A DNA stretch of 64,000 bases from NCBI GenBank assembly GCA_963784135.1, contig CAWAQG010000001.1:1-64000 (forward strand). Reading direction: 5' to 3'. Shown here one piece after another: positions 15,236 to 24,407 of this stretch. Made by a program: the position numbers and the translations under genes. Position 1 is the stretch's first letter, and every line of letters begins with the position of its first letter. The notes beneath the pieces are model-generated. The model saw only the letters and a program-made list of their open reading frames with translations. It was not told where the DNA came from and ran no database searches. This stretch comes from JADFXI01 sp963784135 (lineage in GTDB: Bacteria > Nitrospirota > Thermodesulfovibrionia > Thermodesulfovibrionales > Dissulfurispiraceae).

Positions 15236-15616
15236 TTATACTTTGTTCCTGACCTCGACCCAGCCTTTCCGCAGGTCTGCCAGTAATCCGCTGATATGCA
15301 TCAGCTTGTCGGCATCATAATTGATATTCGCCAGTACAAGCTCTTTCATCATATAATTATAAAGATTGTGCAGATTAACGGCGATTTGTCCTCCTGCCTC
15401 GAAATTCAGGCTTCTGTCGAGTTCCGAGAGAATTGCCAGCGTTCTCTTAATGTATTTAAGCTTTATCTGCAGGTTTTTGATTTTGATGCCGGTGGACGCT
15501 TTATTAAGATACTCAATGGCCCCGTCGTACAGCATGATAATAAGGTCCACAGGGTTGTCGACCGATACAACCTTGGCTTGTGCATATGAATTCATGGCGT
15601 ATGCTGTATTGACCAT
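15236..15616 (-). CDS. fliS: flagellar export chaperone FliS
   Basis: The 126-residue helical protein has the FliS signature: an N-terminal YAMNSYAQAKV, then PVDLIIMLYDGAIEYLNKAS, and LYNYMMKELVLANINYDADKL in the third helix. FliS binds the C-terminal tail of flagellin in the cytoplasm, prevents premature assembly and hands it to the export gate. It follows fliD by nine bases in the usual fliD-fliS pair, with the flagellin gene a short distance upstream. Confidence 0.93.
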   Translation of the reverse strand: MVNTAYAMNSYAQAKVVSVDNPVDLIIMLYDGAIEYLNKASTGIKIKNLQIKLKYIKRTLAILSELDRSLNFEAGGQIAVNLHNLYNYMMKELVLANINYDADKLMHISGLLADLRKGWVEVRNKV

Positions 15617-15624
15617 TATGGCAC

Positions 15625-17478
15625 CTATGTCTGCTTATCAGCCTGGGCTGTCATTTGCGCCAGATAATTACTGGTATTGGCGTCGCTCGCCAGAGTATTC
15701 TCAAGGTTGCTATATTCAGTAGTGAGAGACTGTTGTGTATAAGTAAGCTGTTGCGAAAGACTGAGTTCCTGGGTTTGCGTATTCGATATCTGATTCTTGA
15801 CAATCTGTTCCTCACCCGGAAACTCAACATTAACAGCACTGTCCAGCGCTGATCCAAGTTGTAATGCAAAATTGTTAATCATATTGGTTATATCGCCGGC
15901 ATTCGCGGCAGTATACGCGGAGCTCAATGCTGATGGATCGAATGACATAACACCGTTTTTGTCTGTAGTAAGTCCGATGGAGGCAAGATAGTTATTTTGC
16001 GGGTTGCTGCTGGTGCCATATAGCGTAGTAGGGATGGATTGCAACTGCTGCTGCAGGGTGAGCAATTCCGAATCGCCGTTCAGATATCCCTGGCCCTGCT
16101 GTTGCTGAGTGCTCGTAGTCTGCGCAGTGACGGGATTATAGAGGCCGTTTATGGTGATCATCGTAGAGTTATAAGCTGAAACCAGGTTCGAGAGCTCGTT
16201 TGCGAGCGAAGAACTGTTCAGGGACACATTAACACTTAAATTCGAACCAGGACTCTTCGGTTGCAGAAGATTTAACGTGACGCCCGGAATCGCGTCCGTG
16301 ATAGTATTGCTCGAACGGTACATCGTTACTCCATTCACAGTTAGTTCGGCATCCAGTCCGGGATTGGTTTGGGTCATATTGGTTGTTCCGCCGCTGGTCG
16401 CTCCTTTTGAATCATATGATGCGGGATTGAAAGAAAGCACCGAAAGACCGAATTTGTCCGTATCGCCGTAAGTGGCGCCGCCTGCTTCATCCACCTTCAC
16501 CGTAATCCTGTTTGCCGTGCCGGTTGAAGCTGACGCCAATGCCAGCTGATACGTCCCGTCAACAGTATTGGTTCCGGTAAGCGTGCCGCCGTTCGCTGCA
16601 ATTGTCGGTGACTGTACTCCCGATTCAAAACCGAGCTGCTGAGGGGCTAAAGAGCTGCCTGCCCAGTTGATTGTTACACTATTGGCAGGATCGTTATTCG
16701 TTATAGTAAATTTGCCCCCGGAAGTAGTCCCAAAATCAGCCGAGAATGTGCCTGACGGTATGGCTGCACCACCGTCACTGCTTGTTGCCGCGTTCATCGC
16801 GCTCGCAATTTGGGCAGCCATATCAGTGCCTGAATAATTCCCGGCGGCCAAGTTTGCGCTGTAATTATGGCCGTTATATGAAAAAGCGATACTATTATTG
16901 CTTGAACCAATAACATAATTCGACGACACCTGCTCAACCGATGCTGTGACGCCTATATTGGCCTTGTTAATAGCAGCTGCAATGCCTGACAGGGAATTGT
17001 TTGCTGAACCGACCGCTATGGTGGCTGACTGTGGGCCGTTCTGTATCTGCAAATTCTCCGAAGGGGCATCAACAGTCAAGTCCGCAACAGGACCGGTCTG
17101 TGACCCGAAACTAATGGAACCAATGCTCTGTGCGCTCGCAATATTGTTAATATTTATTGGGGTTGAGCCTGTAGCAGCAGTATTTGAACTATCGGCTGTT
17201 GCTGTAAAGGAACTGCTGTCCGATGAGGCCGCGGACAGGCCGGTAGTGTTATTTTGCATTGAAGTAACAGCAGACTGCAAACCTGAGATACCTGACAGCA
17301 GCGCTCCATACGCGCTGAGCGTTGTTTGATAGCCGGACACCTGGTTCTGTAGAGCGACCAGGGGTTGTGCCTCTACCTGCATAAGCTCATTGACTATAGT
17401 GGTCACATTGATGCTTGATGCGCCGCCTAATCCGAAGGCTTGCAAAAGGCTTGATACATTGATCGGACTCGTTGACAT
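15625..17478 (-). CDS. fliD: flagellar filament cap protein FliD
   Basis: Start ATG at 17478 with GGAGG; the reading from 17496 has six extra codons that contain the ribosome site. The 617-residue protein has the FliD N-terminal domain (INVTTIVNELMQVEAQPLVALQNQVSGYQTTLSAYG) and C-terminal domain (ELSNLVSAYNSTM, then SNLENTLASDANTSNYLAQM coiled coil). The middle part is rich in Ser, Thr, Asn and Gly and contains a flagellin-like insert, which makes it longer than the usual 450-500 residues. It caps the growing filament. It has its own sigma-28 promoter at 17558-17584. Confidence 0.93.
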   Translation of the reverse strand: MSTSPINVSSLLQAFGLGGASSINVTTIVNELMQVEAQPLVALQNQVSGYQTTLSAYGALLSGISGLQSAVTSMQNNTTGLSAASSDSSSFTATADSSNTAATGSTPININNIASAQSIGSISFGSQTGPVADLTVDAPSENLQIQNGPQSATIAVGSANNSLSGIAAAINKANIGVTASVEQVSSNYVIGSSNNSIAFSYNGHNYSANLAAGNYSGTDMAAQIASAMNAATSSDGGAAIPSGTFSADFGTTSGGKFTITNNDPANSVTINWAGSSLAPQQLGFESGVQSPTIAANGGTLTGTNTVDGTYQLALASASTGTANRITVKVDEAGGATYGDTDKFGLSVLSFNPASYDSKGATSGGTTNMTQTNPGLDAELTVNGVTMYRSSNTITDAIPGVTLNLLQPKSPGSNLSVNVSLNSSSLANELSNLVSAYNSTMITINGLYNPVTAQTTSTQQQQGQGYLNGDSELLTLQQQLQSIPTTLYGTSSNPQNNYLASIGLTTDKNGVMSFDPSALSSAYTAANAGDITNMINNFALQLGSALDSAVNVEFPGEEQIVKNQISNTQTQELSLSQQLTYTQQSLTTEYSNLENTLASDANTSNYLAQMTAQADKQT

Positions 17479-17557
17479 ATGAGTTCCTCCAAACAAGCAT
17501 ACGAGTTAACTGGAAAATGAGCGGATGTAACAAAAGGCAATCAACTCATTTAATATA

Positions 17558-17584
17558 TTATCGGCATACTTTGGTCAATCTTTA
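17558..17584 (-). promoter_or_regulatory. sigma-28 (FliA) promoter for fliD
   Basis: Read on the minus strand: TAAAGATT, 11 bases, GCCGATAA. This is one change from the TAAAGTTT-N11-GCCGATAA consensus. It lies 80-106 bases before the fliD ATG and starts just after the flaG stop codon. Confidence 0.85.
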
Positions 17585-17588
17585 GCGT

Positions 17589-17960
17589 TTAAGCTATTGT
17601 ATGGAATAAATTCTCGGTGACCTTCTTAAATTCTTTCATCATCTTTAAATAATCTTCAGGCGGGTACTGGGCCACCACATTTCCTTTATCATCCCAAAAA
17701 CGCACTACAACATTCTTATCCTCATCAAGAGCGAGCCCGCCGGTTATACCTGAAGGCGCCGGTCCTGAAGATGCATCAGCATTGCCCGGCTCCTGTTTCT
17801 GACTGGGCAATGGATTGGCTTTGGCCTGACTATTTGCCTGATTGCTCGCAGTCGAGCTGTTGTTTGCCTGCTTGCTCAAATCAGGCCCGCCATTAGCCTG
17901 CATGCCATTCTGGCTTGTTATACCCGGCATATTTAATATTGCCGCCGTGTCTATTTTCAT
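17589..17960 (-). CDS. flaG: FlaG-family flagellar protein
   Basis: The 123-residue protein has a disordered Asn/Gln/Ser-rich first half and a C-terminal FlaG domain: LDEDKNVVVRFWDDKGNVVAQYPPEDYLKMMKEF. The domain's IPPE-type motif reads YPPED. FlaG affects filament length in polar flagellates and commonly precedes fliD. The start has a weak ribosome site (GGCGAGTGAG). The IS630 copy lies only about 30 bases upstream of the start, so the original promoter region is displaced. Confidence 0.8.
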   Translation of the reverse strand: MKIDTAAILNMPGITSQNGMQANGGPDLSKQANNSSTASNQANSQAKANPLPSQKQEPGNADASSGPAPSGITGGLALDEDKNVVVRFWDDKGNVVAQYPPEDYLKMMKEFKKVTENLFHTIA

Positions 17961-17988
17961 CTCACTCGCCTGTAATAATTAATATATA

Positions 17989-19068
17989 TTAGTGTCCTGT
18001 CCCTAACAGTTCTTTACATTTAGCAACTTTGGCAAGAATAGTGTCTGCGTCCTTGGTCCAAGTAAATATTTTAGGGTTCTCATTATGTGTCTCTATAAAA
18101 TCTCTGATAGCTTTTTCCAATTCTTTGACACTCGTAAAAATCCCGCGCCTCACTCTCTTTGTCGTCAATTCACTAAAAAATCTCTCCACCATATTCAGCC
18201 ATGACGATGACGTTGGAGTAAAATGCATCGTAAACCGAGGGTGTTTTTTCAACCACCTCTGTACTCGTGCCGTCTTATGCGCTCCATAATTATCTGCGAT
18301 CAAGTGAAGATCGAGAGACGGCGGTGTTTCCTGATCTATTTTATTGAGAAATTTTAAAAACTCTTCCTGGCGATGCTTCTGCATACATGCACTGATGACC
18401 GTTCCATCAATAAGATTTAAAGCGGCAAACAACGTCGTCGTTCCATGTCGCTTATAGTCATGTGTCATCGTCCCGGCATGGCCTTTTTTTATCGGTAGGC
18501 CAGGTTGCGTTCTATCCAGTGCCTGTATCTGGCTCTTTTCGTCTACGCTGAGCACTAAAGCTTTTTCCGGCGGATTGAGATATAACCCCACAATGTCCTT
18601 TACCTTCTCAACAAAATGCAAATCGTTGCTTATTTTAAATGTCTTCACCAGATGCGGCTTCAGATTGTATTTCTTCCATATCCTCTGTACCGCCATTCGT
18701 GATACCTGTTGGTTGTCCGCCATTGTTCTAACGCTCCAATGGGTAGCGGCAGAGGGTACGGTATGAAGCGTTGCTTCCACAATAGCCTTCTCTTTGTCTT
18801 CTGACAACTTTGGAATCCGGCCTGAACGAGGAGCGTCTTTCAGCAGTGCCCCTAAACCTCCTTCCTGATACCTTTTTACCCATAGGCCGACTGATACCCG
18901 CGACGTATCAAATTGTTCAGCTATATCTTCCTGTTTAAGCCCTTCCATCTTGCTCAGCACTATCTTTGCCCGTAAGACCACCTTCTGCGCTGTGTTTCGA
19001 CTACGGGCAAGTCGTTCAACTTTTTTTCGCTCTTCTTCTGTGTGTGGTATAGGCTTTGTTGTCCTCAT
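17989..19068 (-). CDS. IS630-family transposase
   Basis: This intact 359-residue DDE transposase has an N-terminal helix-turn-helix region (LKQEDIAEQFDTSRVSVGLWVKRYQEGG), then LSVDEKSQIQALDRTQ, DLHLIADNYGAHKT and SSSWLNMVERFFSELT, which hold the DDE catalytic residues of the IS630 family. The stop codon lies at the left end of the element. The ORF is uninterrupted, so the element could be active. Confidence 0.93.
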   Translation of the reverse strand: MRTTKPIPHTEEERKKVERLARSRNTAQKVVLRAKIVLSKMEGLKQEDIAEQFDTSRVSVGLWVKRYQEGGLGALLKDAPRSGRIPKLSEDKEKAIVEATLHTVPSAATHWSVRTMADNQQVSRMAVQRIWKKYNLKPHLVKTFKISNDLHFVEKVKDIVGLYLNPPEKALVLSVDEKSQIQALDRTQPGLPIKKGHAGTMTHDYKRHGTTTLFAALNLIDGTVISACMQKHRQEEFLKFLNKIDQETPPSLDLHLIADNYGAHKTARVQRWLKKHPRFTMHFTPTSSSWLNMVERFFSELTTKRVRRGIFTSVKELEKAIRDFIETHNENPKIFTWTKDADTILAKVAKCKELLGTGH

Positions 19069-19122
19069 GTAGAAAGGATAACATACCCTGACCTATTATG
19101 TAAAGCTAATTATGGGACACTA
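17990..19122 (-). mobile_element. IS630-family insertion sequence between flaG and flagellin
   Basis: The element is about 1133 bases with imperfect terminal inverted repeats: TAGTGTCC at both ends and TTTACAT further in on each side. TA lies at both outer edges, as expected for IS630 insertion into TA. It splits the flagellin-flaG-fliD run. The exact outermost base is uncertain because TTAGTGTC also occurs just outside the right end at 19126-19133. Confidence 0.85.
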
Positions 19123-19143
19123 CATTAGTGTCTCTTTTTTTAT

Positions 19144-19168
19144 CAGGGCGGCCGCACAGGCCGCCCTG
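19144..19168 (-). terminator. GC-rich stem-loop downstream of flagellin
   Basis: CAGGGCGGCC pairs perfectly with GGCCGCCCTG over a five-base loop, 60 bases after the flagellin stop. It lacks a T run on the minus strand (A-rich instead), so it may be a weak terminator or an mRNA-stabilising end rather than a strong intrinsic terminator. Some read-through into the IS and flaG is therefore possible. Confidence 0.6.
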
Positions 19169-19227
19169 TGTTTTGTTTATACTTTCAAGCAGTTCTTCCT
19201 GCTTGCTGCTTACTTACTCCCTGTTTC

Positions 19228-20808
19228 TTACAGCTTCTGCAGCAGCGTGAGCACTTGCTGCGGGAGCGTATTTGCCTGGGCAAGCATAGATATACCGGCC
19301 TGCTCCGTAATCATGGCCGTGGTCATTTTACTCGTCTCAGCCGCGTAGTCAGCGTCCATAATCGACGACTTTGCAGCGGTGATATTCGTGCTATCGCTCT
19401 GGAGTTCTGAAACAGCGGAATTGAACCTGTTAACAATAGCGCCGAGATACGCTTGCGAATTGTTCATCGTGTTAATTCCTTCTTTCACTGCCAGGATAGC
19501 AATGTTTGCGTTGCCGACGGTACTGACACTTATATTATTGATCGACTCCGCATTTCCCATACTGATCTGGAAAGCTGCTGTACTAATTCCCAAAGCCGCT
19601 GAGTCGTTAGTCGCATCAACAGTAGCGGTTGTATTACCGAGCGGCGCCGAGTAGATTATTTGCCCGTTCTGACCTGCGGCTAAAGAAGCACCGGACGTAT
19701 TGAATACTTCGAAAACGGTAGCGCCAACACCGGTAAGCTGTGCTGTAGCTACGCTCACATTTATCGCTGCCCCTGTGGTATTGACCAGGGCTATTGAGTC
19801 ATTTGCAGTCCCTGTATCATCGGATGACAGGAGAACTGCTTTAACTCCTGTTTGACTCGTCTGGGCATTGATTGCGTCTACTAACCCGTTTCCTATATCA
19901 GAAACAGTAGCAGTAGACGACATTAATGCGGCATCTGCAACTGAGATTGAGCCTATTGCTATCCCGTTTATAGTAAGATAGCCGGCGCCGAAACCAACGT
20001 TGTCGGTTGCCATAATAGTAGTTACACCCGTAGATAAATTTGCCAGTGTTCCTACATAGGCATTGCCGAATGAGAAGGCGGTAACATTGGTCTGGGCAGT
20101 ATACTGGTTTACGCGGTTGATTATAATTGTGCTGTTATTCAAAGAATCGGACGCGGCAATAGCGGCACCCAAACTCTGCCCGTTAATTGTCGCAGCAGAG
20201 GACAATCCTGTGCCTCTCAATGACATTTCAGCGGCGGTGCTCGCTAAACTGTTCAGGTTAGCTCCGGAAGGATCGTTGGTGAAGTCAATTCTCGATGCCT
20301 GTACGCCGAAAGCATTGGGGGCCACATTCTGGGTGGAAATGTTAATTGTCTGACCGACCTCATTGCCGGTCTGGAAGCTGGCGCTGAAGGCTTGGTTCAG
20401 GAACGTTGACCCGTTATACTCTGTCTGGGAAACTGTGCTGTTCAACTGGGCGATAAGCTGTTGAACTTCATCGTTCATATCCGTTCTGTCAGATGATGTG
20501 TTATAACTTGCGGACTGGTTTGCAAGCTCATAAATTCTCTGGAGATTCTGCGTCATTCCGGTCATGGCGCCTTCCGCGGTCTGCGCAAAATCAACTCCAT
20601 TATTGGCGTTTTGCACATCCTGGGCATAACCATTGATCTGCAGCTGCATTCTTGTTGCAATAGCAAGACCGGCAGCATTATCAGATGCGTTATTGACCTG
20701 TAAACCCGTTGAGAGTTGTTCCATTGCCTGAGCAAGAGGCTGCTGTGTGTTTGAAAGGGCGTTCTGAGTGTTAAGAGCAAAAGTGTTTGTAGCAATTGTG
20801 AGTGACAT
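19228..20808 (-). CDS. fliC: flagellin
   Basis: Start ATG at 20808 behind GGAGG. The 526-residue protein has the conserved flagellin ends: N-terminal LSNTQQPLAQAMEQLSTGLQVNNASDNAAGLAIATRM and C-terminal SSIMDADYAAETSKMTTAMITEQAGISMLAQANTLPQQVLTLLQKL. The central 140-440 region is Ser/Thr/Asn-rich and variable, exposed on the filament and a likely target of O-glycosylation by the adjacent island. Transcription is from a sigma-28 promoter with a leader of about 140 bases. Confidence 0.96.
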   Translation of the reverse strand: MSLTIATNTFALNTQNALSNTQQPLAQAMEQLSTGLQVNNASDNAAGLAIATRMQLQINGYAQDVQNANNGVDFAQTAEGAMTGMTQNLQRIYELANQSASYNTSSDRTDMNDEVQQLIAQLNSTVSQTEYNGSTFLNQAFSASFQTGNEVGQTINISTQNVAPNAFGVQASRIDFTNDPSGANLNSLASTAAEMSLRGTGLSSAATINGQSLGAAIAASDSLNNSTIIINRVNQYTAQTNVTAFSFGNAYVGTLANLSTGVTTIMATDNVGFGAGYLTINGIAIGSISVADAALMSSTATVSDIGNGLVDAINAQTSQTGVKAVLLSSDDTGTANDSIALVNTTGAAINVSVATAQLTGVGATVFEVFNTSGASLAAGQNGQIIYSAPLGNTTATVDATNDSAALGISTAAFQISMGNAESINNISVSTVGNANIAILAVKEGINTMNNSQAYLGAIVNRFNSAVSELQSDSTNITAAKSSIMDADYAAETSKMTTAMITEQAGISMLAQANTLPQQVLTLLQKL

Positions 20809-20843
20809 TTTTTCCTCCATGAAAAAATTGTTTTTTACTTTTC

Positions 20844-20858
20844 AGGGCATCCTGCCCT
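20844..20858 (-). promoter_or_regulatory. leader hairpin before flagellin start
   Basis: AGGGCA and TGCCCT form a six-pair stem over three bases, about 36 bases before the flagellin ATG. It may affect mRNA stability or ribosome access. No binding protein can be named. Confidence 0.35.
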
Positions 20859-20957
20859 TTAGCGTTTCAGCGTACAGCGTTGTGCCTGATAAAAGTCTCT
20901 CCCTCACCTCCCTGTTTGGTTTGCACATCAACCGCACACCTTTTACGCTTGTCTATT

Positions 20958-20984
20958 TTATCGGAGGTTATTTCTAAAACTTTA
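20958..20984 (-). promoter_or_regulatory. sigma-28 (FliA) promoter for flagellin
   Basis: Read on the minus strand: TAAAGTTT, exactly 11 bases, TCCGATAA. The -35 box matches consensus fully and the -10 box has one change. It lies about 150 bases before the flagellin ATG, giving a leader of roughly 140 bases. Confidence 0.92.
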
Positions 20985-21021
20985 ATGCCAAAAAACCGAC
21001 AACAAAAATATTTTCGAGTTT

Positions 21022-21166
21022 TATACATAGCGTCATAATAATTATCGCATTATTCGTCATTCCCGCGCAGGCGGGAATCCATTTTAAAAGAGTGGATGCC
21101 CGATTAAGAACTTCGGGCATGACGGAACCTGCCGTTTATGAGGCATAATATAAGACGCTATGTATA
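21022..21166. mobile_element. MITE-like element with 13-bp terminal inverted repeats
   Basis: TATACATAGCGTC at 21022-21034 is repeated inverted at 21154-21166, enclosing 145 bases without a gene. Inside are two hairpins: ATTCCCGC/GCGGGAAT (21061-21081) and GATGCCCG/CGGGCAT (about 21103-21121). The same pair occurs inverted at 63611-63695. TA ends would suit an IS630/Tc1-type transposase. It lies between the flagellin promoter and the end of the glycosyltransferase gene. Confidence 0.75.
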
Positions 21167-21169
21167 GCT

Positions 21170-23197
21170 CTAAATTTTTAACAAATCCTTTTGAAAAGTC
21201 AGGAAATCATCATCCTTTGGCAGTTTGCTTATCCATTTTGAATAAAATCGCGCCCTCACCTTCCAGTTGTCTTTGGAAATATCCTCACCGGAAAAGGTCT
21301 CCTTGTAATTAAATCCAAGGCAATCGCGCAGATATTTTATTGGAATACCTGATTCTTTCGCTTTAAGGCAGATGTCAGGCTCGATAAGATGGTTTGCTAT
21401 CTCTTCATCGAAGCCGCCGACAGACTCGAATATCCCGCGCCGCGTGGCAATAAAGCCGCCGCCTACGGCATCCCTCGTTGGGCGTTCAGCGCTCGGCGTC
21501 AAATCCTCTTTTATAAAGTAAGGAGTGAAATTGAAATCATAACCAATTCCCAAGCAGTATGGCGTCATATCGGAATTTTTCAACGGTATTCCCACTATAC
21601 TGTCCTTCATACCATCAATTAGGCCTTCATCTTTAAAATAGATTATACCGGGTCTCATGAAAACAAGGAATTCGCCGGAAGAAGCTTCCGCGCCTTTGTT
21701 ATAGAGCGCTGAAAGCGCATTCCCGCGGCCTTCAACTGTTTTAATGTCACCCGACATACCGGAAAGCACCCCCCTGACCTTCTCCTGATTGACAACAATG
21801 ACAACCTCCCAATCTGACCATTTGACATTTTGCGAGAGGGAGGTGAGGGTGGCGAGAAGGGCTTCCTCATCATCACCTGAAGGAATTACAAAGCTGACCC
21901 TGCCGGGCGTGAAGACCCCTGCCTTTACTTTCACTTTTGCTTTCGTTTTTGCCTTTGCCTGTTGCTCAACCTTCCTTACATCAAGAATATATTTCATTAT
22001 TTCTATCGTTCTATCAACAGACCTGCCGTCAAGCTTATAAAAATACTCCGTCAGATATTTATCGACATTGGCCTGTATATCAGCGGGGACGCCGCTCTTA
22101 ATTGTATTAAGCAAGTTGCACCAGTTTCCAAGAGGACGCATCGTCTGAGCAATGCCCATCTTTACATACTCATCCTCCGGCTCATCGGGGTCCGGAAATG
22201 AAAACAGGGGTTTGCCGAATGCAAGGGCTTCGACAACAAGGGTCGTCTTGCCGAAAGTTACGCAATAGTCCGCTATGGCGAGCAGCTTATAAGGGTCATA
22301 TGTGTAAAGAAGGATGGCGAAAGGGTACAGCTCCCTGAATATTTCCTGTACTTTTTCAAATGCGGACAAAAAGGCAAGCGGGTGCCATTTGAATATACAA
22401 ACAGCCTCTTTATCCACGCTGTCAAGACCCTGTAAAAACCTCTGCCAGTCGTCTTTGTTCTGGATACCTCCGTAAATTATATCAAGAAAGAAAAGCACGA
22501 CCTTTTTATCAGGAGGTATATTCAGGTCCTTCCTGATACGCTCAATCATTTCAGGGTAGGCATATTCTTTTATCGCCCACTCGATATGCGTGTTGCCTAT
22601 AGGGACCATCTTGTCCGATGAACATTTATACTTCTTTAGAAAATTGATGGTTTTCTCTCCCCATAACAGATCAACTGTTGAATACTCGGTGTGGACAGAA
22701 AAGGCCATTTGATCGGAGTAATAGTCTCCTTCCTGGAATGTTACAAATGGTATAGACTTCTTCCATGCAAGATGACCTATTACCTTGCCCCATCTCGAAC
22801 ATTCATGAAGGACGATAAACATATCAGGCCGTTCCACCTCTATAAGCCTTTCCATGCAGAAGTATTCTTCTAAAAGCGCCTCAAAAAACCAGCTCTGCTT
22901 GAACAGCGGCCAGCGGCTGAAACCGTCCCACTTATAACAGGTTTCCGCCCATTTGTTCATCAGTTCCAGAGTAGCGCTCTTGATCTTACGCTTCACCTCA
23001 TCAGTCATATAGTCCGAAAAATATCTGAACGGCAGCTTTTTTCTTAACGCAGCCAGCTCAAGGGGATATTCAGTTAAAGGCACGACAAATGATGCGTCCC
23101 CGCCCTGCTCCCTGATCTTTTCCATAATGGGGATAAAAAACCTCGTTTGCGCAGGCAATGCAACAAAACATGATATTTTTTTACCTTTAAGTTCCAT
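21170..23197 (-). CDS. two-domain glycosyltransferase (GT-B-like plus GT2)
   Basis: The 675-residue protein has two parts. Residues 1-400 look like a GT-B fold transferase or CMP-sugar-using enzyme (FVALPAQTRFFIPIMEKI start, FKWHPLAF and TFGKTTLVVEALAFGKPLFSFP near the nucleotide site). Residues 425-675 resemble a GT2 family transferase (RVSFVIPSGDDEEALLATL, FLVFMRPGI, GGGFIATRRGIFESVGGFDEE). The join at 411-424 is a Lys/Ala/Val repeat encoded by a slippage-prone hexamer repeat at about 21921-21963. It is the gene nearest flagellin and may transfer the nonulosonic acid or a further sugar to flagellin. Substrate unknown. Confidence 0.6.
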   Translation of the reverse strand: MELKGKKISCFVALPAQTRFFIPIMEKIREQGGDASFVVPLTEYPLELAALRKKLPFRYFSDYMTDEVKRKIKSATLELMNKWAETCYKWDGFSRWPLFKQSWFFEALLEEYFCMERLIEVERPDMFIVLHECSRWGKVIGHLAWKKSIPFVTFQEGDYYSDQMAFSVHTEYSTVDLLWGEKTINFLKKYKCSSDKMVPIGNTHIEWAIKEYAYPEMIERIRKDLNIPPDKKVVLFFLDIIYGGIQNKDDWQRFLQGLDSVDKEAVCIFKWHPLAFLSAFEKVQEIFRELYPFAILLYTYDPYKLLAIADYCVTFGKTTLVVEALAFGKPLFSFPDPDEPEDEYVKMGIAQTMRPLGNWCNLLNTIKSGVPADIQANVDKYLTEYFYKLDGRSVDRTIEIMKYILDVRKVEQQAKAKTKAKVKVKAGVFTPGRVSFVIPSGDDEEALLATLTSLSQNVKWSDWEVVIVVNQEKVRGVLSGMSGDIKTVEGRGNALSALYNKGAEASSGEFLVFMRPGIIYFKDEGLIDGMKDSIVGIPLKNSDMTPYCLGIGYDFNFTPYFIKEDLTPSAERPTRDAVGGGFIATRRGIFESVGGFDEEIANHLIEPDICLKAKESGIPIKYLRDCLGFNYKETFSGEDISKDNWKVRARFYSKWISKLPKDDDFLTFQKDLLKI

Positions 23198-23198
23198 T

Positions 23199-24407
23199 TC
23201 ATTGCGCCCCGAAAGGTCTCCGGCTTTCCGGGGACCCCTTCGCTTTCCTTAAAATTGCACTTATCGCATCAGCCATACCGACGGTCATCTGCTTTTCCTT
23301 ATAAGCCTTTTTCAGGGCGGAAGAAAGGTGCTGCCGGTCACCGATAAAAGCGGTCCCCTCCACATCAGGAACAGTATCATAAAAAGGATTATAGACAATC
23401 GATTTTTTCTCGTACCTCGCAGCAAGTTCAACAGGCGCTACATACGCGGGTGAAATAACAACATCGGATATCATTATGACAGGGACCATGCTTTCAGATT
23501 CCACCTTATAGAATCTGCAACCCGCCTTTATTATGTCCTCGTAATAAAAGTCTTCTATTATCTGGTCCTCCGTCAAGTCCTTTATACCATAAGACCGTTT
23601 TACCAGGAACAACACCACGGGGACCTTTGCATCGCCGATAGCCCTGACTATTTCTCTGATACATGGCCTGAATTTCGAATGGTTGATAACAACTACAGCA
23701 AGCTCGTCACGTCTTATCGGTATCTGGGCATTATAGAGATTGTCTTTGTATGCGTCAGTAATAGTGGATATCGAGTATTTATCTTTTGCATCGGTCAACA
23801 AAAAAATATCATCGGCGGCAACCCCCATATTTACATAAAATTGTCTCTCGTACTCCTTCTTCACAATAAGCGCATCCACCATCAAAGTCATTAATTTATG
23901 TCCCTGGAAAACAGGATAAAGCTGATAGCCCGCAACTTTTACACCGGCCTCCTTTGCCCTGAACAGTAAAGATGTGTAAAAAACATCGTCATTTTCAGAT
24001 GGATTATTGTCAAAAGACATTAAGGGCAGCAGCACCAGATCAGTATCCTCAAGTGAGCTTTCATCAAGGGAAGATGCGGAAAGATGGCCCCAGAAATCAT
24101 CAAATGCCGCGGTCTTCCACAGTTTCAGGTCCGTATCCGGTATAAACAAATCATTAGTATATTGAACAAATACCTTTACAAGATGACTCCTGAAGTCCAG
24201 GGTAAGAGGAATGAGCCCGGGTTCAATAAATTCAGCAGTTATGTTCCGGCAATCGGCTGCTTTATTCTTTATGTCCTCACAAGTATCTTTTGAAATCGTA
24301 AGGAACTCAACAACAAAATGCTCAGACAGGCCTTTTGCAATATTAAATAACCTCTTCTCTGTAGATCTGTAATCGGATTCGATGACCGGCAGCAATATCT
24401 TTTTCAT
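23199..24407 (-). CDS. putative glycosyltransferase-like protein of flagellin modification island
   Basis: The 402-residue protein starts at an ATG (24407) overlapping the TPR gene stop as TGATG. It opens KKILLPVIESDYRSTEKRLFNIAKGLSEHF and has a late VISDVVISPAYVAPVELAARYEKKSIVYNPFYDTVPDVEG. The two-lobed alternation and the late nucleotide-site-like segment resemble GT-B enzymes. I cannot assign a family with confidence. It ends two bases before the two-domain glycosyltransferase, so the two are probably co-translated. Confidence 0.45.
   Translation of the reverse strand: MKKILLPVIESDYRSTEKRLFNIAKGLSEHFVVEFLTISKDTCEDIKNKAADCRNITAEFIEPGLIPLTLDFRSHLVKVFVQYTNDLFIPDTDLKLWKTAAFDDFWGHLSASSLDESSLEDTDLVLLPLMSFDNNPSENDDVFYTSLLFRAKEAGVKVAGYQLYPVFQGHKLMTLMVDALIVKKEYERQFYVNMGVAADDIFLLTDAKDKYSISTITDAYKDNLYNAQIPIRRDELAVVVINHSKFRPCIREIVRAIGDAKVPVVLFLVKRSYGIKDLTEDQIIEDFYYEDIIKAGCRFYKVESESMVPVIMISDVVISPAYVAPVELAARYEKKSIVYNPFYDTVPDVEGTAFIGDRQHLSSALKKAYKEKQMTVGMADAISAILRKAKGSPESRRPFGAQ

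Noticed and set aside
17989..19122. IS630 as a phase switch of flagellin
   Set aside because: The IS is downstream of the flagellin stop and does not interrupt its promoter or ORF; only flaG may be affected.
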